64,000 nt of DNA. Origin: JALHTV01 sp049510055. Its GTDB lineage: Bacteria; Planctomycetota; Phycisphaerae; SM23-33. The notes under the pieces were generated by a model, which was given only the letters and a program-made list of their open reading frames with translations, was not told the origin of the DNA and searched no databases. The stretch is taken from positions 1-64,000 of the forward strand of contig JBEKZI010000003.1 in the NCBI GenBank assembly GCA_049510055.1, written 5' to 3'. Every line of letters begins with the position of its first letter. Positions within the stretch are counted from its first letter, which is position 1. Of the stretch, positions 1-7,761 are shown in pieces. The translations under genes and the position numbers were made by a program.

Positions 1-374
1 CGGGGGCGGCCGCTCCCGTGGCGGCGCTGGTCTTGCTGTTCGACCACCTGATGAGTTTTGAAAGCGGCTGGCGCTCCCAGCCGTGGCTGTCGGCGCTGGT
101 CTCGGTGGTCTTGCCGCTGATGACGCTGGCGGTGGGGTTGTTCATGGTGGCGCGATTCCGCTACACCCACGTGGTGAACCAGTACATCCGCGGCCGGCGG
201 CCTTTCAGCTATCTCGTGAAGATCGTCATCATCGGCCTGGCCGCCATGCTGGAACCGTACGTCACGTTGGCGGCCGTCACCGTGGGATACGCGCTGTCCG
301 GACCGGTAGGGGCCCTTTGGCGGTTGATGCGCCGACGTCCGGGATCGGACCGGCCTTTTGGGCAGGCCTTCTGA
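1..374 (+). CDS. C-terminal part of a probable CDP-alcohol phosphatidyltransferase (PssA-like membrane enzyme), cut by window start
   Basis: The reading frame is open from the first bases and stops at TGA 372-374, so the 5' end lies outside the window. The visible 120 or so residues hold two or three hydrophobic segments and a basic stretch with RFRYTHVVNQYIRGRR, followed by a segment ending in ALSGPVGALWRLMRRR. This layout resembles the C-terminal half of CDP-diacylglycerol-serine O-phosphatidyltransferases, integral inner-membrane enzymes of phosphatidylserine synthesis. The catalytic CDP-alcohol motif would lie upstream and cannot be seen, so the family call is inference from the tail only. 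It could be another small polytopic protein. Confidence 0.5.
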   Translation, partial: GAAAPVAALVLLFDHLMSFESGWRSQPWLSALVSVVLPLMTLAVGLFMVARFRYTHVVNQYIRGRRPFSYLVKIVIIGLAAMLEPYVTLAAVTVGYALSGPVGALWRLMRRRPGSDRPFGQAF

Positions 375-483
375 CGGCTGAAACTTCGCCAGGATACTCG
401 CGGCCGATGATGGCGAAGGGAATCACCAGCCCCCAGAAACTCAGTTCTTTCAACCTCTCGACGATGAGTGCCGCTTGGCCCCG

Positions 484-2205
484 TCACTTCACAAATAGGA
501 GACGCTCGGTATAGCGAAGGCTGTTGGAGTCGTAGTAGGGCCGGCACCAGCCGTCGGTCGTATCCAGACGCAGGGGGGCCTTGGCCGTGGCGCCCTGCAT
601 GGCCGCACGAAAGCCGAAGTGCTCCACCAGGCGAGCGGCCTCGACCCCGTACAGGGTGGCAATCTGCGGGTCCCGAATCTCGATCAGGTTATCGCCATTG
701 CATTCCTCGCCGCCGTCGGCCAGGTTGGAGGAGCCGGTGAACACGACCGGGTTGCTGTCGTTGAAATCCACCACGATGAACTTGTTGTGGATCACCTGGC
801 CCTGCCCGCCGCTGATCTCCTGACGAAACGGCTGGGGCACCTGCTTGTGCAAGTAGGCAAAGGGGACCAAAACGCCGTGCGGAGCCGCCTGGGAGGAGCG
901 AGAAGGCCCGTGGACCGAAACGCCCAGGTCTTTCTGCATGTCCGCGCTGAGATGCTGGGTCACGCCGTAGGAGAATAGCTGGGACTGGGTAGCCATGGAC
1001 GAGAGCTTGCTCAGCACGTCGCCGCCTCCGCCCAATTCCATGATAGCAAACATCACCGAACTGCGGGCGGCGTTGAGCGCGTCTAGGACGCGCGACAAGG
1101 AGACGTTTCCGTCCTTGTGCGGGGAGAAACAAAACGATATCGGCGGTAAATCCTGGCATGCCACGTCGAACCAGCCGCCCGCCACGGGGGAAGCTGCAAA
1201 TCCGGGGGCGTTGGGTTTTGGATCGTTCCAAGCCTGGTCGAATGCCTGCTGGTACAGGCCGGCCATCTGCGGGTTCGTGAAAACCAGCACGTTATTGGCC
1301 TGAACGTACAGTCCGCGGATGGAGAAATTGGCCGACCCGGTCAGCACCTTGACGGTCTTGCCACCTTTTTTCTGGATGAATACCTTGTTATGGGCAAAGC
1401 GGCGGAAGTGGCCGGTCTTGACGTGGGTCTCGCCGGCGGACTGCGCCAGAAGCTTTTTGGCCTGGGGTTCCAAGGCCGTCGAAGCTGTGTGCAGCGGGGC
1501 GTCATCCAGGTAGAACCGAAGCCGGCTGCCCATCTTTTGCAGACAGGCCAGGATGTCGGGCTCGTCAAAGTCGTAGGCAAACACGTCCAGGGATATCTGA
1601 TCGTCCTGGAGGCATTCGTTGAGGAACTGGAAGATCATCTTGCGAGCGGTGTAACCGAGGAATTCGTATTGCTCGGCATAGGGGCCGGTGCTGAACTGAA
1701 GCGTCTTGGGCATTTGACGGAGAGGTTTTTCCCCAAACTTTTCGGCATAGGCCTGCGAAGAGACGTAACTGCGGGTGAAACCGATCTGGACATTTCCGCC
1801 CAGCGACGGCGACGACAACGGAAGGGACAGGCTGGCCGTGGACCCCGGCTTGAGGCCGCTGCCGGAAAAATACATCGCCGTCACGTCGTAGACGTAATCT
1901 CCGTCGACCACTTGTGGCACGAAATGCTGCCAGCGAAATCGCTGAAACGGTGCCTGATTCGAATCGGTCCATATCCCTTGCCGTTCTTGGGGCGTGGTGG
2001 CCTGCGTAATCGCATCGCTGAAGTTGAGGCGATTTTTCAGCCAAACGGGCTGCTGGCTGGGAGCCGTCAGCTGGATGGCAAAGCCGGCCAGTCCTTGCGC
2101 GCCATGCTCATCGACGCTAAACCCCAGCAACGCAGAGCCGTCACCCCTGTATGCCGCGACGGTTAACCCGTCCTGTGAGGCCGTTGCATGATAAAGATTA
2201 GACAT
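484..2205 (-). CDS. Phospholipase D-like domain protein with two HKD motifs
   Basis: 573-residue protein with two phospholipase D signatures. The first, around residue 272, has HNKVFIQK followed by TGSANFS. The second, around residue 473, has HNKFIVVD followed by TGSSNL and a downstream GDN. Two HKD half-sites normally build one active site that cleaves or transfers phosphodiesters through a phospho-histidine. The N-terminal 170 residues are beta-rich and unassigned. No signal peptide is apparent, so a cytosolic role or non-classical export is possible. The ATG is preceded by GGGAG at good spacing. It stands alone, with about 190 bp to the next minus-strand gene. The substrate cannot be told: lipid, nucleic acid and other phosphodiesters are all used in this superfamily. 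Confidence 0.85.
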   Translation of the reverse strand: MSNLYHATASQDGLTVAAYRGDGSALLGFSVDEHGAQGLAGFAIQLTAPSQQPVWLKNRLNFSDAITQATTPQERQGIWTDSNQAPFQRFRWQHFVPQVVDGDYVYDVTAMYFSGSGLKPGSTASLSLPLSSPSLGGNVQIGFTRSYVSSQAYAEKFGEKPLRQMPKTLQFSTGPYAEQYEFLGYTARKMIFQFLNECLQDDQISLDVFAYDFDEPDILACLQKMGSRLRFYLDDAPLHTASTALEPQAKKLLAQSAGETHVKTGHFRRFAHNKVFIQKKGGKTVKVLTGSANFSIRGLYVQANNVLVFTNPQMAGLYQQAFDQAWNDPKPNAPGFAASPVAGGWFDVACQDLPPISFCFSPHKDGNVSLSRVLDALNAARSSVMFAIMELGGGGDVLSKLSSMATQSQLFSYGVTQHLSADMQKDLGVSVHGPSRSSQAAPHGVLVPFAYLHKQVPQPFRQEISGGQGQVIHNKFIVVDFNDSNPVVFTGSSNLADGGEECNGDNLIEIRDPQIATLYGVEAARLVEHFGFRAAMQGATAKAPLRLDTTDGWCRPYYDSNSLRYTERLLFVK

Positions 2206-2294
2206 GGTGATCTCCCTTATGTACGAGTGGTTCGCATTTCAAAACCCCGCGACATCTCGGACCCGGTTCAAATTTTCAGAAGCTACTCGAAATC

Positions 2295-2322
2295 ATTGTC
2301 CGTTTCCCGAATCGTTTGTCAA
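2295..2322 (-). promoter_or_regulatory. Possible sigma-70-type promoter of the phospholipase D-like gene
   Basis: On the minus strand TTGACA (2317-2322) is followed after 16 bp by GACAAT (2295-2300), about 90 bp before the start codon at 2205. The -35 box is perfect and the -10 box matches at four of six positions. Position and orientation fit; this is motif matching only. Confidence 0.35.
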
Positions 2323-2397
2323 CCGGCTTTGGGCCGGAATGCCCTGAACGCATGGGAGATGAAAAACCGTCTTTGGTTCGCAAATCACTGCGGTCAT

Positions 2398-2736
2398 CTA
2401 TAAAGCGGCCTGGGCTCGCTCGCCCGTGCGGATCCGAACGACATCGTCCACGGGGTAAATGAATATCTTGCCGTCGCCCACCTTTCCGGTGAAGGCGGCC
2501 TGGCAGATGGCTTGGGTGATCTTGTCCACGTCCTGATCGTCCGCGATCACCTGGATTCTCACCTTGGTCAGAAACGAGACCTTGTAGGTCTTACCTCTGA
2601 ACTGCTGTTCCATTCCTTTTTGCCTGCCGTGGCCTTCGATCTCGGTAATCATCATGCCCGCGTGGCCCAGCTTGTCCAGTGCGGAACATACGTCTTGGAC
2701 CTTCGCCGGGCGGATGATGGCTTCTATCTTCTTCAT
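2398..2736 (-). CDS. glnB: P-II nitrogen regulatory protein (GlnB/GlnK)
   Basis: 112 residues, the usual P-II length. The T-loop reads GRQKGMEQQFRGKTYKVSF and keeps Tyr51, the residue uridylylated by GlnD in proteobacterial P-II proteins. The B-loop TGKVGDGKIFIYPVDD and the C-terminal RIRTGERA bind ATP/ADP and 2-oxoglutarate in this family. P-II trimers report carbon/nitrogen and energy status to transporters and enzymes. The gene starts 40 bp after the end of a permease that carries its own fused P-II domain, with an AGGAG site before ATG, so the two are probably cotranscribed. Pairing a P-II gene with a transporter gene, as in glnK-amtB, suggests this protein controls that permease or forms mixed trimers with its tail. 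Confidence 0.94.
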   Translation of the reverse strand: MKKIEAIIRPAKVQDVCSALDKLGHAGMMITEIEGHGRQKGMEQQFRGKTYKVSFLTKVRIQVIADDQDVDKITQAICQAAFTGKVGDGKIFIYPVDDVVRIRTGERAQAAL

Positions 2737-2776
2737 AACGTAACTCCTATTTTGGTACCCGGATCATCCGGACGAC

Positions 2777-4648
2777 TCATATCGCTCGGATGCCCATTTC
2801 TCCTGTGCGGACCCGCATGGCGTCGGAGGCGTCGATGACAAACACCTTGCCGTCCCCGACGTTGCCCGTGCGGGCGCCCTCGCGGATGATGGCCATGATC
2901 CGTGGCACGTCCCATTCCTTCACGACCACGTCGACCCGGATCTTGGAGACGAAGGATATGTTTTCGTCGTGGGAGCCGCCGTCGGCATGCCCCATCTGCC
3001 GGCCGAAGCCCTTCACTTTCGTCACTGTCATGCCGGTGATGTATTCCTCGTCCTTGAGCGCTTCGACCACCAAGCCGAGCTGCTCCGGCCGGATCATGCC
3101 GGAGACCATCTTCAGGCCGTACGTCTTGCGGACCGTGGTCATGGCCACGTAAACCAGGCTGACGATCAACCAGCCGCCCGCGATCGTGAGGCAAATCAAC
3201 GCCTCTGATTTGCTGTCGTCGGTGCCGATGGCGTTCAGCCAGATGATGGCCACCAGCATGACGACGTTGGCGATCACGCCCAGCACGGGCACGATCCCGT
3301 GCTTGAGAACGCTGAATTCCTTCCTGCCCTTGAAGGCCACGATGGTCCACACGCACGTCAGGCCGTAGAGGACGAACGTCCCGAAGTTCGAGGCCAATGC
3401 GATGCCGGTCAGTCCCACGACCGAACGCACGCCCACCGCCGCGATGGCCGACGTGACGATAATCAGGAATCCCAGCGCAATGTGAGGCGTGCCGTGCTTG
3501 TCGTGCACGAAGCTGGTCATGACGGGAAGTTCCCGATCCTCCGCCATGCCGCACGTGATCCGCATGGCCGTGTTCATGCAGCTGAGGGTCGTCCCGATGA
3601 CGGCGATGGCCACCGTGACGGCCATGGTGATCATCAATCCGAAGCCCAGGCCCGGAACGAGGGAGTCGCCGATGAGCTTGGTCAAGTCGCCGATTGGCGC
3701 GCTGGAGGCCGCGGCAGCCGTCAATCCGGTTATGGCCGCGCCCTTGGCATCTGCGCCGGCCAACGTGTTTCCGACCATGAGCCCGGCGGCGAAGTATTCC
3801 AGCAGGTAGGCGAACAATCCCTGGATCACCAGCGAGATGATAATGGCTCTGGGGATGGTACGTTTGGGGTCCTTGGTCTCGGCCGCCAGGGCCGTGCAGC
3901 TTTCAAAGCCCACCAGGATCAGGATCGCCAGCGTGGATTGAACCAGTACGCCGCTGAGCGAATGGCCCTTCAGGACGTCCCAGCCTCCACTGAAGGCCCA
4001 TTGGGAAGCATGCTGTGGGTTCGCGACGCGATACCAGATCGCCAGCCCGCTGAAGAGAACCAACGTGACGAGTTGGATAACATTGATCCAGAACGCCGTC
4101 CTGGTCGACCCGGTGACGCCCCGGTAGGCCACGTATCCGGTCACGGAGGCAAAACCGATGGCCATCAGAGTCAACGCCTCATTGGACAGGTTCTTGCCCG
4201 AGAATTGACTGTAGATGTAGCCGATCAGGGTCGCCATCATGGCGACCATGACCCCGGGGTAGACCCAGTAGAACAGGTGAGCCGACCAGCCCGTGGCGAG
4301 CTTGGCAAGGCGGGCCGCCGACTTGGGGCCGCTGGTCTTCTCGCCCCGGCTGTCCAGGAACGCCTTCTCGGCGAAGTACGTGCAGCTGGCGAAACCGGCC
4401 TCCGGGTACATCTTGGCCAATTGCGCATAGGAAAGGGCCGTCAGGAAAGCGACGATCAAGGCCACCACGATGCCCAACCAGATGTCGCTTGCCACCGACG
4501 CACCGGCCGGCGACGTGGCCGCAGCCTGTATCTGGTACGTGATCCACAGGAACGCACCAGGCGCGATGAGGGCCATGGCGTTCACGGTGGCGCCTACAAG
4601 CCCCAATGTTGGTTTGACCGATGTAGTCGGTGTTCCGTTGTCGGCCAT
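2777..4648 (-). CDS. APC-family amino acid permease with fused C-terminal P-II domain
   Basis: 623 residues. Residues 1-500 form a polytopic APC-type transporter with about 12 hydrophobic segments and an N-terminal GATVNAMALIAPGAFLW stretch typical of amino acid/polyamine permeases. Residues 512-623 are a full P-II domain: VSGMIRPEQL start, KGFGRQMGH at the T-loop base, TGNVGDGKVFVID B-loop and MRVRTGE tail. The T-loop is one residue short and the Tyr51 position is not tyrosine, so uridylylation there is not expected. ATG 4646-4648 is chosen because AAGGAG lies 8 bases upstream; an earlier in-frame start lacks such a site. A likely sigma-54 promoter lies upstream and glnB downstream. I infer intramolecular gating of uptake by nitrogen or energy signals. 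The substrate is unknown. Confidence 0.9.
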   Translation of the reverse strand: MADNGTPTTSVKPTLGLVGATVNAMALIAPGAFLWITYQIQAAATSPAGASVASDIWLGIVVALIVAFLTALSYAQLAKMYPEAGFASCTYFAEKAFLDSRGEKTSGPKSAARLAKLATGWSAHLFYWVYPGVMVAMMATLIGYIYSQFSGKNLSNEALTLMAIGFASVTGYVAYRGVTGSTRTAFWINVIQLVTLVLFSGLAIWYRVANPQHASQWAFSGGWDVLKGHSLSGVLVQSTLAILILVGFESCTALAAETKDPKRTIPRAIIISLVIQGLFAYLLEYFAAGLMVGNTLAGADAKGAAITGLTAAAASSAPIGDLTKLIGDSLVPGLGFGLMITMAVTVAIAVIGTTLSCMNTAMRITCGMAEDRELPVMTSFVHDKHGTPHIALGFLIIVTSAIAAVGVRSVVGLTGIALASNFGTFVLYGLTCVWTIVAFKGRKEFSVLKHGIVPVLGVIANVVMLVAIIWLNAIGTDDSKSEALICLTIAGGWLIVSLVYVAMTTVRKTYGLKMVSGMIRPEQLGLVVEALKDEEYITGMTVTKVKGFGRQMGHADGGSHDENISFVSKIRVDVVVKEWDVPRIMAIIREGARTGNVGDGKVFVIDASDAMRVRTGEMGIRAI

Positions 4649-5082
4649 CGAAAGTCTCCTTACCAAGCTGCCTCGGCGGTCATCGCGATTATCGCGCGCC
4701 GCCTAGGTGGACTCATGCACAACCCATGCCAATGGCGAAAAAGCCTAAATACAGGCCAAATTCCTGGCTTTTCTCATTAGATAGCCCCTATCCGCGTTTG
4801 CTCATTCATTACTTATTTGTAATCTAGTTAGTCATAAATAACATAACCGTATGAATAGCTCACGGCCCCTCCTGTCTTTGCCGAGGGTGTCATTCATCCA
4901 AGAAACTGCGGCCGGAGGGCCTTAGCCGGCAAGGTGGGTGCAAAAAGTCTAAGACTTGGGGATGTGAACAGGGCGGACAGGGTGGTGACAGCGGCTGTGA
5001 ACATTTGCCAAGGTTCTAATGCTCAACCTTGGGGGTGGGTGCTGCTTGTGGTTTAGTGGACGGGTTAACGCCGGGCACCCAC
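4649..5082. other. Intergenic region holding the permease promoter; no gene seen
   Basis: About 430 bp between the permease start and the phoR stop, both on the minus strand. It holds the sigma-54-type site at 4716-4731 and an AT-rich stretch around 4760-4850, unusual in this GC-rich window, which could carry activator (NtrC-type enhancer) sites. I see no convincing ORF, tRNA or strong terminator. A short CACTTTGAGTG dyad just after the phoR stop is too weak to call a terminator. Confidence 0.6.
4716..4731 (-). promoter_or_regulatory. Probable sigma-54 (RpoN) promoter of the permease-P-II operon
   Basis: The minus strand reads TGGCATGGGTTGTGCA. The invariant GG and GC are 10 bp apart as required, and the rest matches TGGCAC-N5-TTGCA with two deviations. 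Transcription would start near 4704 and give a leader of about 55 nt before ATG 4648. Control of nitrogen transport and P-II genes by RpoN with NtrC is well established elsewhere, so the context supports the match. Confidence 0.6.
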
Positions 5083-6876
5083 TCAAAGTGGTGATGATCG
5101 GGCATTGGGGATGACAACGGTGACCTGAGTTCCCTGCCCAAGTTGGCTGGTCAATTCGACCTTGGCGCCCAGCCGCTCGGAGGCGTGTTTGACGATGGCC
5201 AACCCCAGGCCGGTGCCGCGGGTTTTGGCCTGGCCGCTGCGGGCGGCGTCGCCCTGGTAGAACCGCTCGAAGACGTGTGAGAGGTCCTTGGCGGAGATGC
5301 CGCATCCGGTGTCGCCGATGGTGACGCACAGGCCTCCCTCGTCGGGCTCGAAGCGGCAGTCCACGCGCCCGCCGGCCGGCGTGAACTTGATGGCGTTGTC
5401 GATCAGGTTACGGAAGATCAGCTCCAGCAGCTTGCGGTCGCTGCTGAAGCGGACCTGCGGACTGGGTGCGGCCACGTCCAGGCGCAGGCCCTTTTCCGCG
5501 GCCGGCGCCGTGAACTGTTCCTTCACCCAGGCAGCCAGTGCGCCGCAGGCCACTTCCGTCAGGTTGAGCGGAACCTTGGCCGATTCGACCATGTGCAGGT
5601 CGAGCAAGTCTTTAGTCATGTCCTCCAGTCGCGCCACGTGGCGATCCAGCATGCCCGTCAGCTTAGCCAGTTCCGGCCGATCGTTGGGATCGGCGGCGGC
5701 CAGCGAATCCACCGCGGCCCGGATGGTCGCCAGCGGAGTGCGCAGCTCGTGCGAGGCGTTGGCGACGAACTGGGCCTTCATGGCGGCGGCGCCCGACAGC
5801 TCGGTCACGTCGCGGATGACCAGCAGGTGGTGAATGCTGGAGGCGCCCGGAGGCACCCGGACCACGTGGACTTCGATCTGGCGGCGTCCCTGGCCCAAGT
5901 CGGTCTCGAACGCACACGACACCGGTACGTCGGAGGAGGTAGCCTGCTCATAGAAACGGATGATCTCCAGCACCGGCAGCACCGATTGGATGTGCTTGCC
6001 GCCGGCGGAGTCGGTGTCGGTGCCCGTTAGGCGTCCGGCGGCTTGGTTGATCAAGACGACGCGGTCGTCGATGTCGGTGGCGATGACGCCTTCCTGGAGG
6101 TTGGTCAGCACGGCCTGGAAGTTCTGGTGCTGGGCGGCGATTTGCCCCAGGTACTTGCCCAGGTTGTCGCGCATCTCGTTGAGCGACACGGCCAGGTCGC
6201 CCAGCCTTCCCTTGTCGCGCAGGGACGCCGTGCGAGAGAGGTCTCCGGAGGCGATTTGCTTAGCCGCGAGGCTGATTCGCCGCAGCGGGGCGTACCAGAT
6301 CCAACTGGCCAGCAACCCCAGCAGCACGGCCGCGGCCGTACCCGTCAGGGCCGACCAGACAATCGCATTGCGGAGCAGCGATTCGCCCTCGGCAATCGAA
6401 CGCACCGGCACCGCCACCCGCACAACCGCCACCACCTGGCCTTCGTGGCTCAGCGGCAACGCCATGTATCGAAACGATAAACCCAACGTGCCGCTGCGCC
6501 GCGTATCGTTGCCGTCGCGCCCCTCCAGGGCCGCCATGATCTCGGGCCGGTCCGCCGTGCGGTGGTTGACCATCGTCAGCGGATCGGTATCGCTGTCGCC
6601 CAGCACCCTTCCGTCGGCCGCGATCACGGTCAGGCGCGCGGAGTGGTCGGGCAGCAGCGTCTTGCAGATGTGGTCGACTTGCCCCTGCCCCAGCGGCCAG
6701 AGTTGGCGGAAATGCTCGGCGGCGACGTGGACCAGACGGGCCTGGTTGACTTGGGCTTCGGTCTGGTAATTGGCGTTCAGGCGGTTGTAGGTCACCAGGC
6801 CCGCGATGGCCAGGATGACCACCATGACCACCAGGTTGTCCAGGAAGAGCTTGACGAACGTGCTGTGGCGTTTCAT
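5083..6876 (-). CDS. phoR: PhoR-type phosphate-responsive sensor histidine kinase
   Basis: 597 residues. Membrane segments lie at about 10-30 and 172-195 and flank a periplasmic sensor region of about 140 residues. A HAMP linker (195-245), a PAS domain (about 255-360), the dimerisation/phosphoacceptor helix with SHELRTPLATIR (His376) and a C-terminal ATPase domain with N, G1 (DTGCGI) and G2 (GTGLGL) boxes follow. It should autophosphorylate at His376 and pass phosphate to the adjacent response regulator. Its ATG overlaps the phoB stop by 4 bp, showing tight coupling. Divergence from the pst operon supports a role in phosphate-starvation sensing. PhoR is assigned by architecture and neighbourhood. 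Confidence 0.92.
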   Translation of the reverse strand: MKRHSTFVKLFLDNLVVMVVILAIAGLVTYNRLNANYQTEAQVNQARLVHVAAEHFRQLWPLGQGQVDHICKTLLPDHSARLTVIAADGRVLGDSDTDPLTMVNHRTADRPEIMAALEGRDGNDTRRSGTLGLSFRYMALPLSHEGQVVAVVRVAVPVRSIAEGESLLRNAIVWSALTGTAAAVLLGLLASWIWYAPLRRISLAAKQIASGDLSRTASLRDKGRLGDLAVSLNEMRDNLGKYLGQIAAQHQNFQAVLTNLQEGVIATDIDDRVVLINQAAGRLTGTDTDSAGGKHIQSVLPVLEIIRFYEQATSSDVPVSCAFETDLGQGRRQIEVHVVRVPPGASSIHHLLVIRDVTELSGAAAMKAQFVANASHELRTPLATIRAAVDSLAAADPNDRPELAKLTGMLDRHVARLEDMTKDLLDLHMVESAKVPLNLTEVACGALAAWVKEQFTAPAAEKGLRLDVAAPSPQVRFSSDRKLLELIFRNLIDNAIKFTPAGGRVDCRFEPDEGGLCVTIGDTGCGISAKDLSHVFERFYQGDAARSGQAKTRGTGLGLAIVKHASERLGAKVELTSQLGQGTQVTVVIPNARSSPL

Positions 6877-7574
6877 GGTCCGCCTTGGGGGGCCTGGAGG
6901 CGGTAGCCCACGCCGCGAACGGTCTGAAGGTAGCCGCGGGCCTTGCCCAGCTTGCGCCGCAAAGCCGTCATGTGCACGTCGATCGTCCGGTCGGTCACCA
7001 CGGCCGTCAGCCCCATCGCCTGGTCCATGAGCTGGTTGCGGCTCAGCACGCGCCCCTTGGCAGCTATCAGGGCCGTGAGCAGCTTGAACTCCGTCAGCGT
7101 CAGCGACAGCGCCCGGCCGTCAACCTCCGCCTGATGGCGCTCCTGGTCGATCCGCAACGGGCCGACCTGCAAGATACCGCCGGCCGGGGCCGAAGAGGCC
7201 GCCGTGCGCCGCAGCACGGCGTCGATCCGCGCCATCAGCACCGACATGCTGAAGGGCTTGGTGACGTAATCGTCGGCCCCGAACTTCAGCCCCACGACGA
7301 TGTCGCTTTCCTCGCTGCGGGCGGTGAGCATGACGATGGACACGCCGGCCGTGCGGGGATCGTCCCGCATTCTCCGGGCGATCTCCGTCCCCGACAGGCC
7401 CGGCAGCATCAGGTCCAGCACGACCAGGTCCGGGGGGTCGCAGCAGACGGCGTCCCAGCCGCTGGGGCCGTCGTAGGCCACGTCGACCTTGTAGCCTTCC
7501 TTGCGCAACCGGCCGGCAACGAGGTCGGCCATGTCACGCTCATCCTCAATGACGATGATGCGCTTTCGAGACAT
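6873..7574 (-). CDS. phoB: PhoB-type response regulator, OmpR/PhoB family
   Basis: 233 residues from ATG 7574. The N-terminal receiver has acidic residues near position 11, phosphoacceptor Asp54 in VVLDLMLPG and Lys in TKPFS. The C-terminal winged helix ends with VDVHMTALRRKLG-like residues and GVGYRL, typical of OmpR/PhoB DNA-binding domains. The preferred start lacks a Shine-Dalgarno site, but a promoter-like TACAAT lies only 12 bp upstream, so the mRNA may be nearly leaderless. A TTG at 7616 is preceded too closely by AGGAGG and is less likely. Cotranscribed with phoR; predicted to bind repeats upstream of pstS and the porin. Confidence 0.92.
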   Translation of the reverse strand: MSRKRIIVIEDERDMADLVAGRLRKEGYKVDVAYDGPSGWDAVCCDPPDLVVLDLMLPGLSGTEIARRMRDDPRTAGVSIVMLTARSEESDIVVGLKFGADDYVTKPFSMSVLMARIDAVLRRTAASSAPAGGILQVGPLRIDQERHQAEVDGRALSLTLTEFKLLTALIAAKGRVLSRNQLMDQAMGLTAVVTDRTIDVHMTALRRKLGKARGYLQTVRGVGYRLQAPQGGP

Positions 7575-7586
7575 GATTCCATAGGC

Positions 7587-7616
7587 ATTGTACCGGGCCG
7601 GTGAAGATTCCCACAA
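7587..7616 (-). promoter_or_regulatory. Possible promoter of phoB-phoR
   Basis: On the minus strand TTGTGG (7611-7616) and TACAAT (7587-7592) are 18 bp apart. Transcription would begin around 7580, only a few bases before ATG 7574, which would explain the missing ribosome binding site. The -35 box is weak, as expected for an activated promoter. Confidence 0.35.
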
Positions 7617-7632
7617 CGCCTCCTGGAATGAA

Positions 7633-7671
7633 CTAGCGCAGTCTTAACGCACCCCCAAAGACCACTTAGCG
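7633..7671. promoter_or_regulatory. Candidate Pho box between phoB and pstS
   Basis: CTTAACG (7643-7649) and CTTAGCG (7665-7671) are direct repeats exactly 22 bp apart, two turns of an 11-bp array. A further CTAGCGC sits at 7633-7639. PhoB-family regulators bind direct repeats of about 7 bp with an 11-bp period. The same CTTTAGCG core occurs in the array before the porin. The site lies between divergent phoB and pstS and could serve both. Confidence 0.42.
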
Positions 7672-7761
7672 CCGGCGGATGAGGATATGGAGAAGGTCGG
7701 ACGGATCCTTTTTTAGAGATTTAGAGATCAAGGACAACACTCAGATCAAAGGAGAAGACGC

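Noticed and set aside
375..483. Possible short minus-strand frame continuing after the phospholipase D-like stop (FWGLVIPFAIIG segment)
   Set aside because: Only about 60 codons, no start with ribosome binding site, no recognised family; could be chance in GC-rich DNA.
3299..4780. Long open frame on the plus strand opposite the permease gene
   Set aside because: Shadow of a high-GC gene: Arg/Gly/His-rich, no family motif, no ribosome binding site, while the minus-strand frame encodes a clear transporter plus P-II.
7575..7616. TTG 7616 as start of phoB
   Set aside because: AGGAGG is only 2 bases away, too close; the receiver domain begins naturally at ATG 7574 and promoter-like boxes overlap the extra region.
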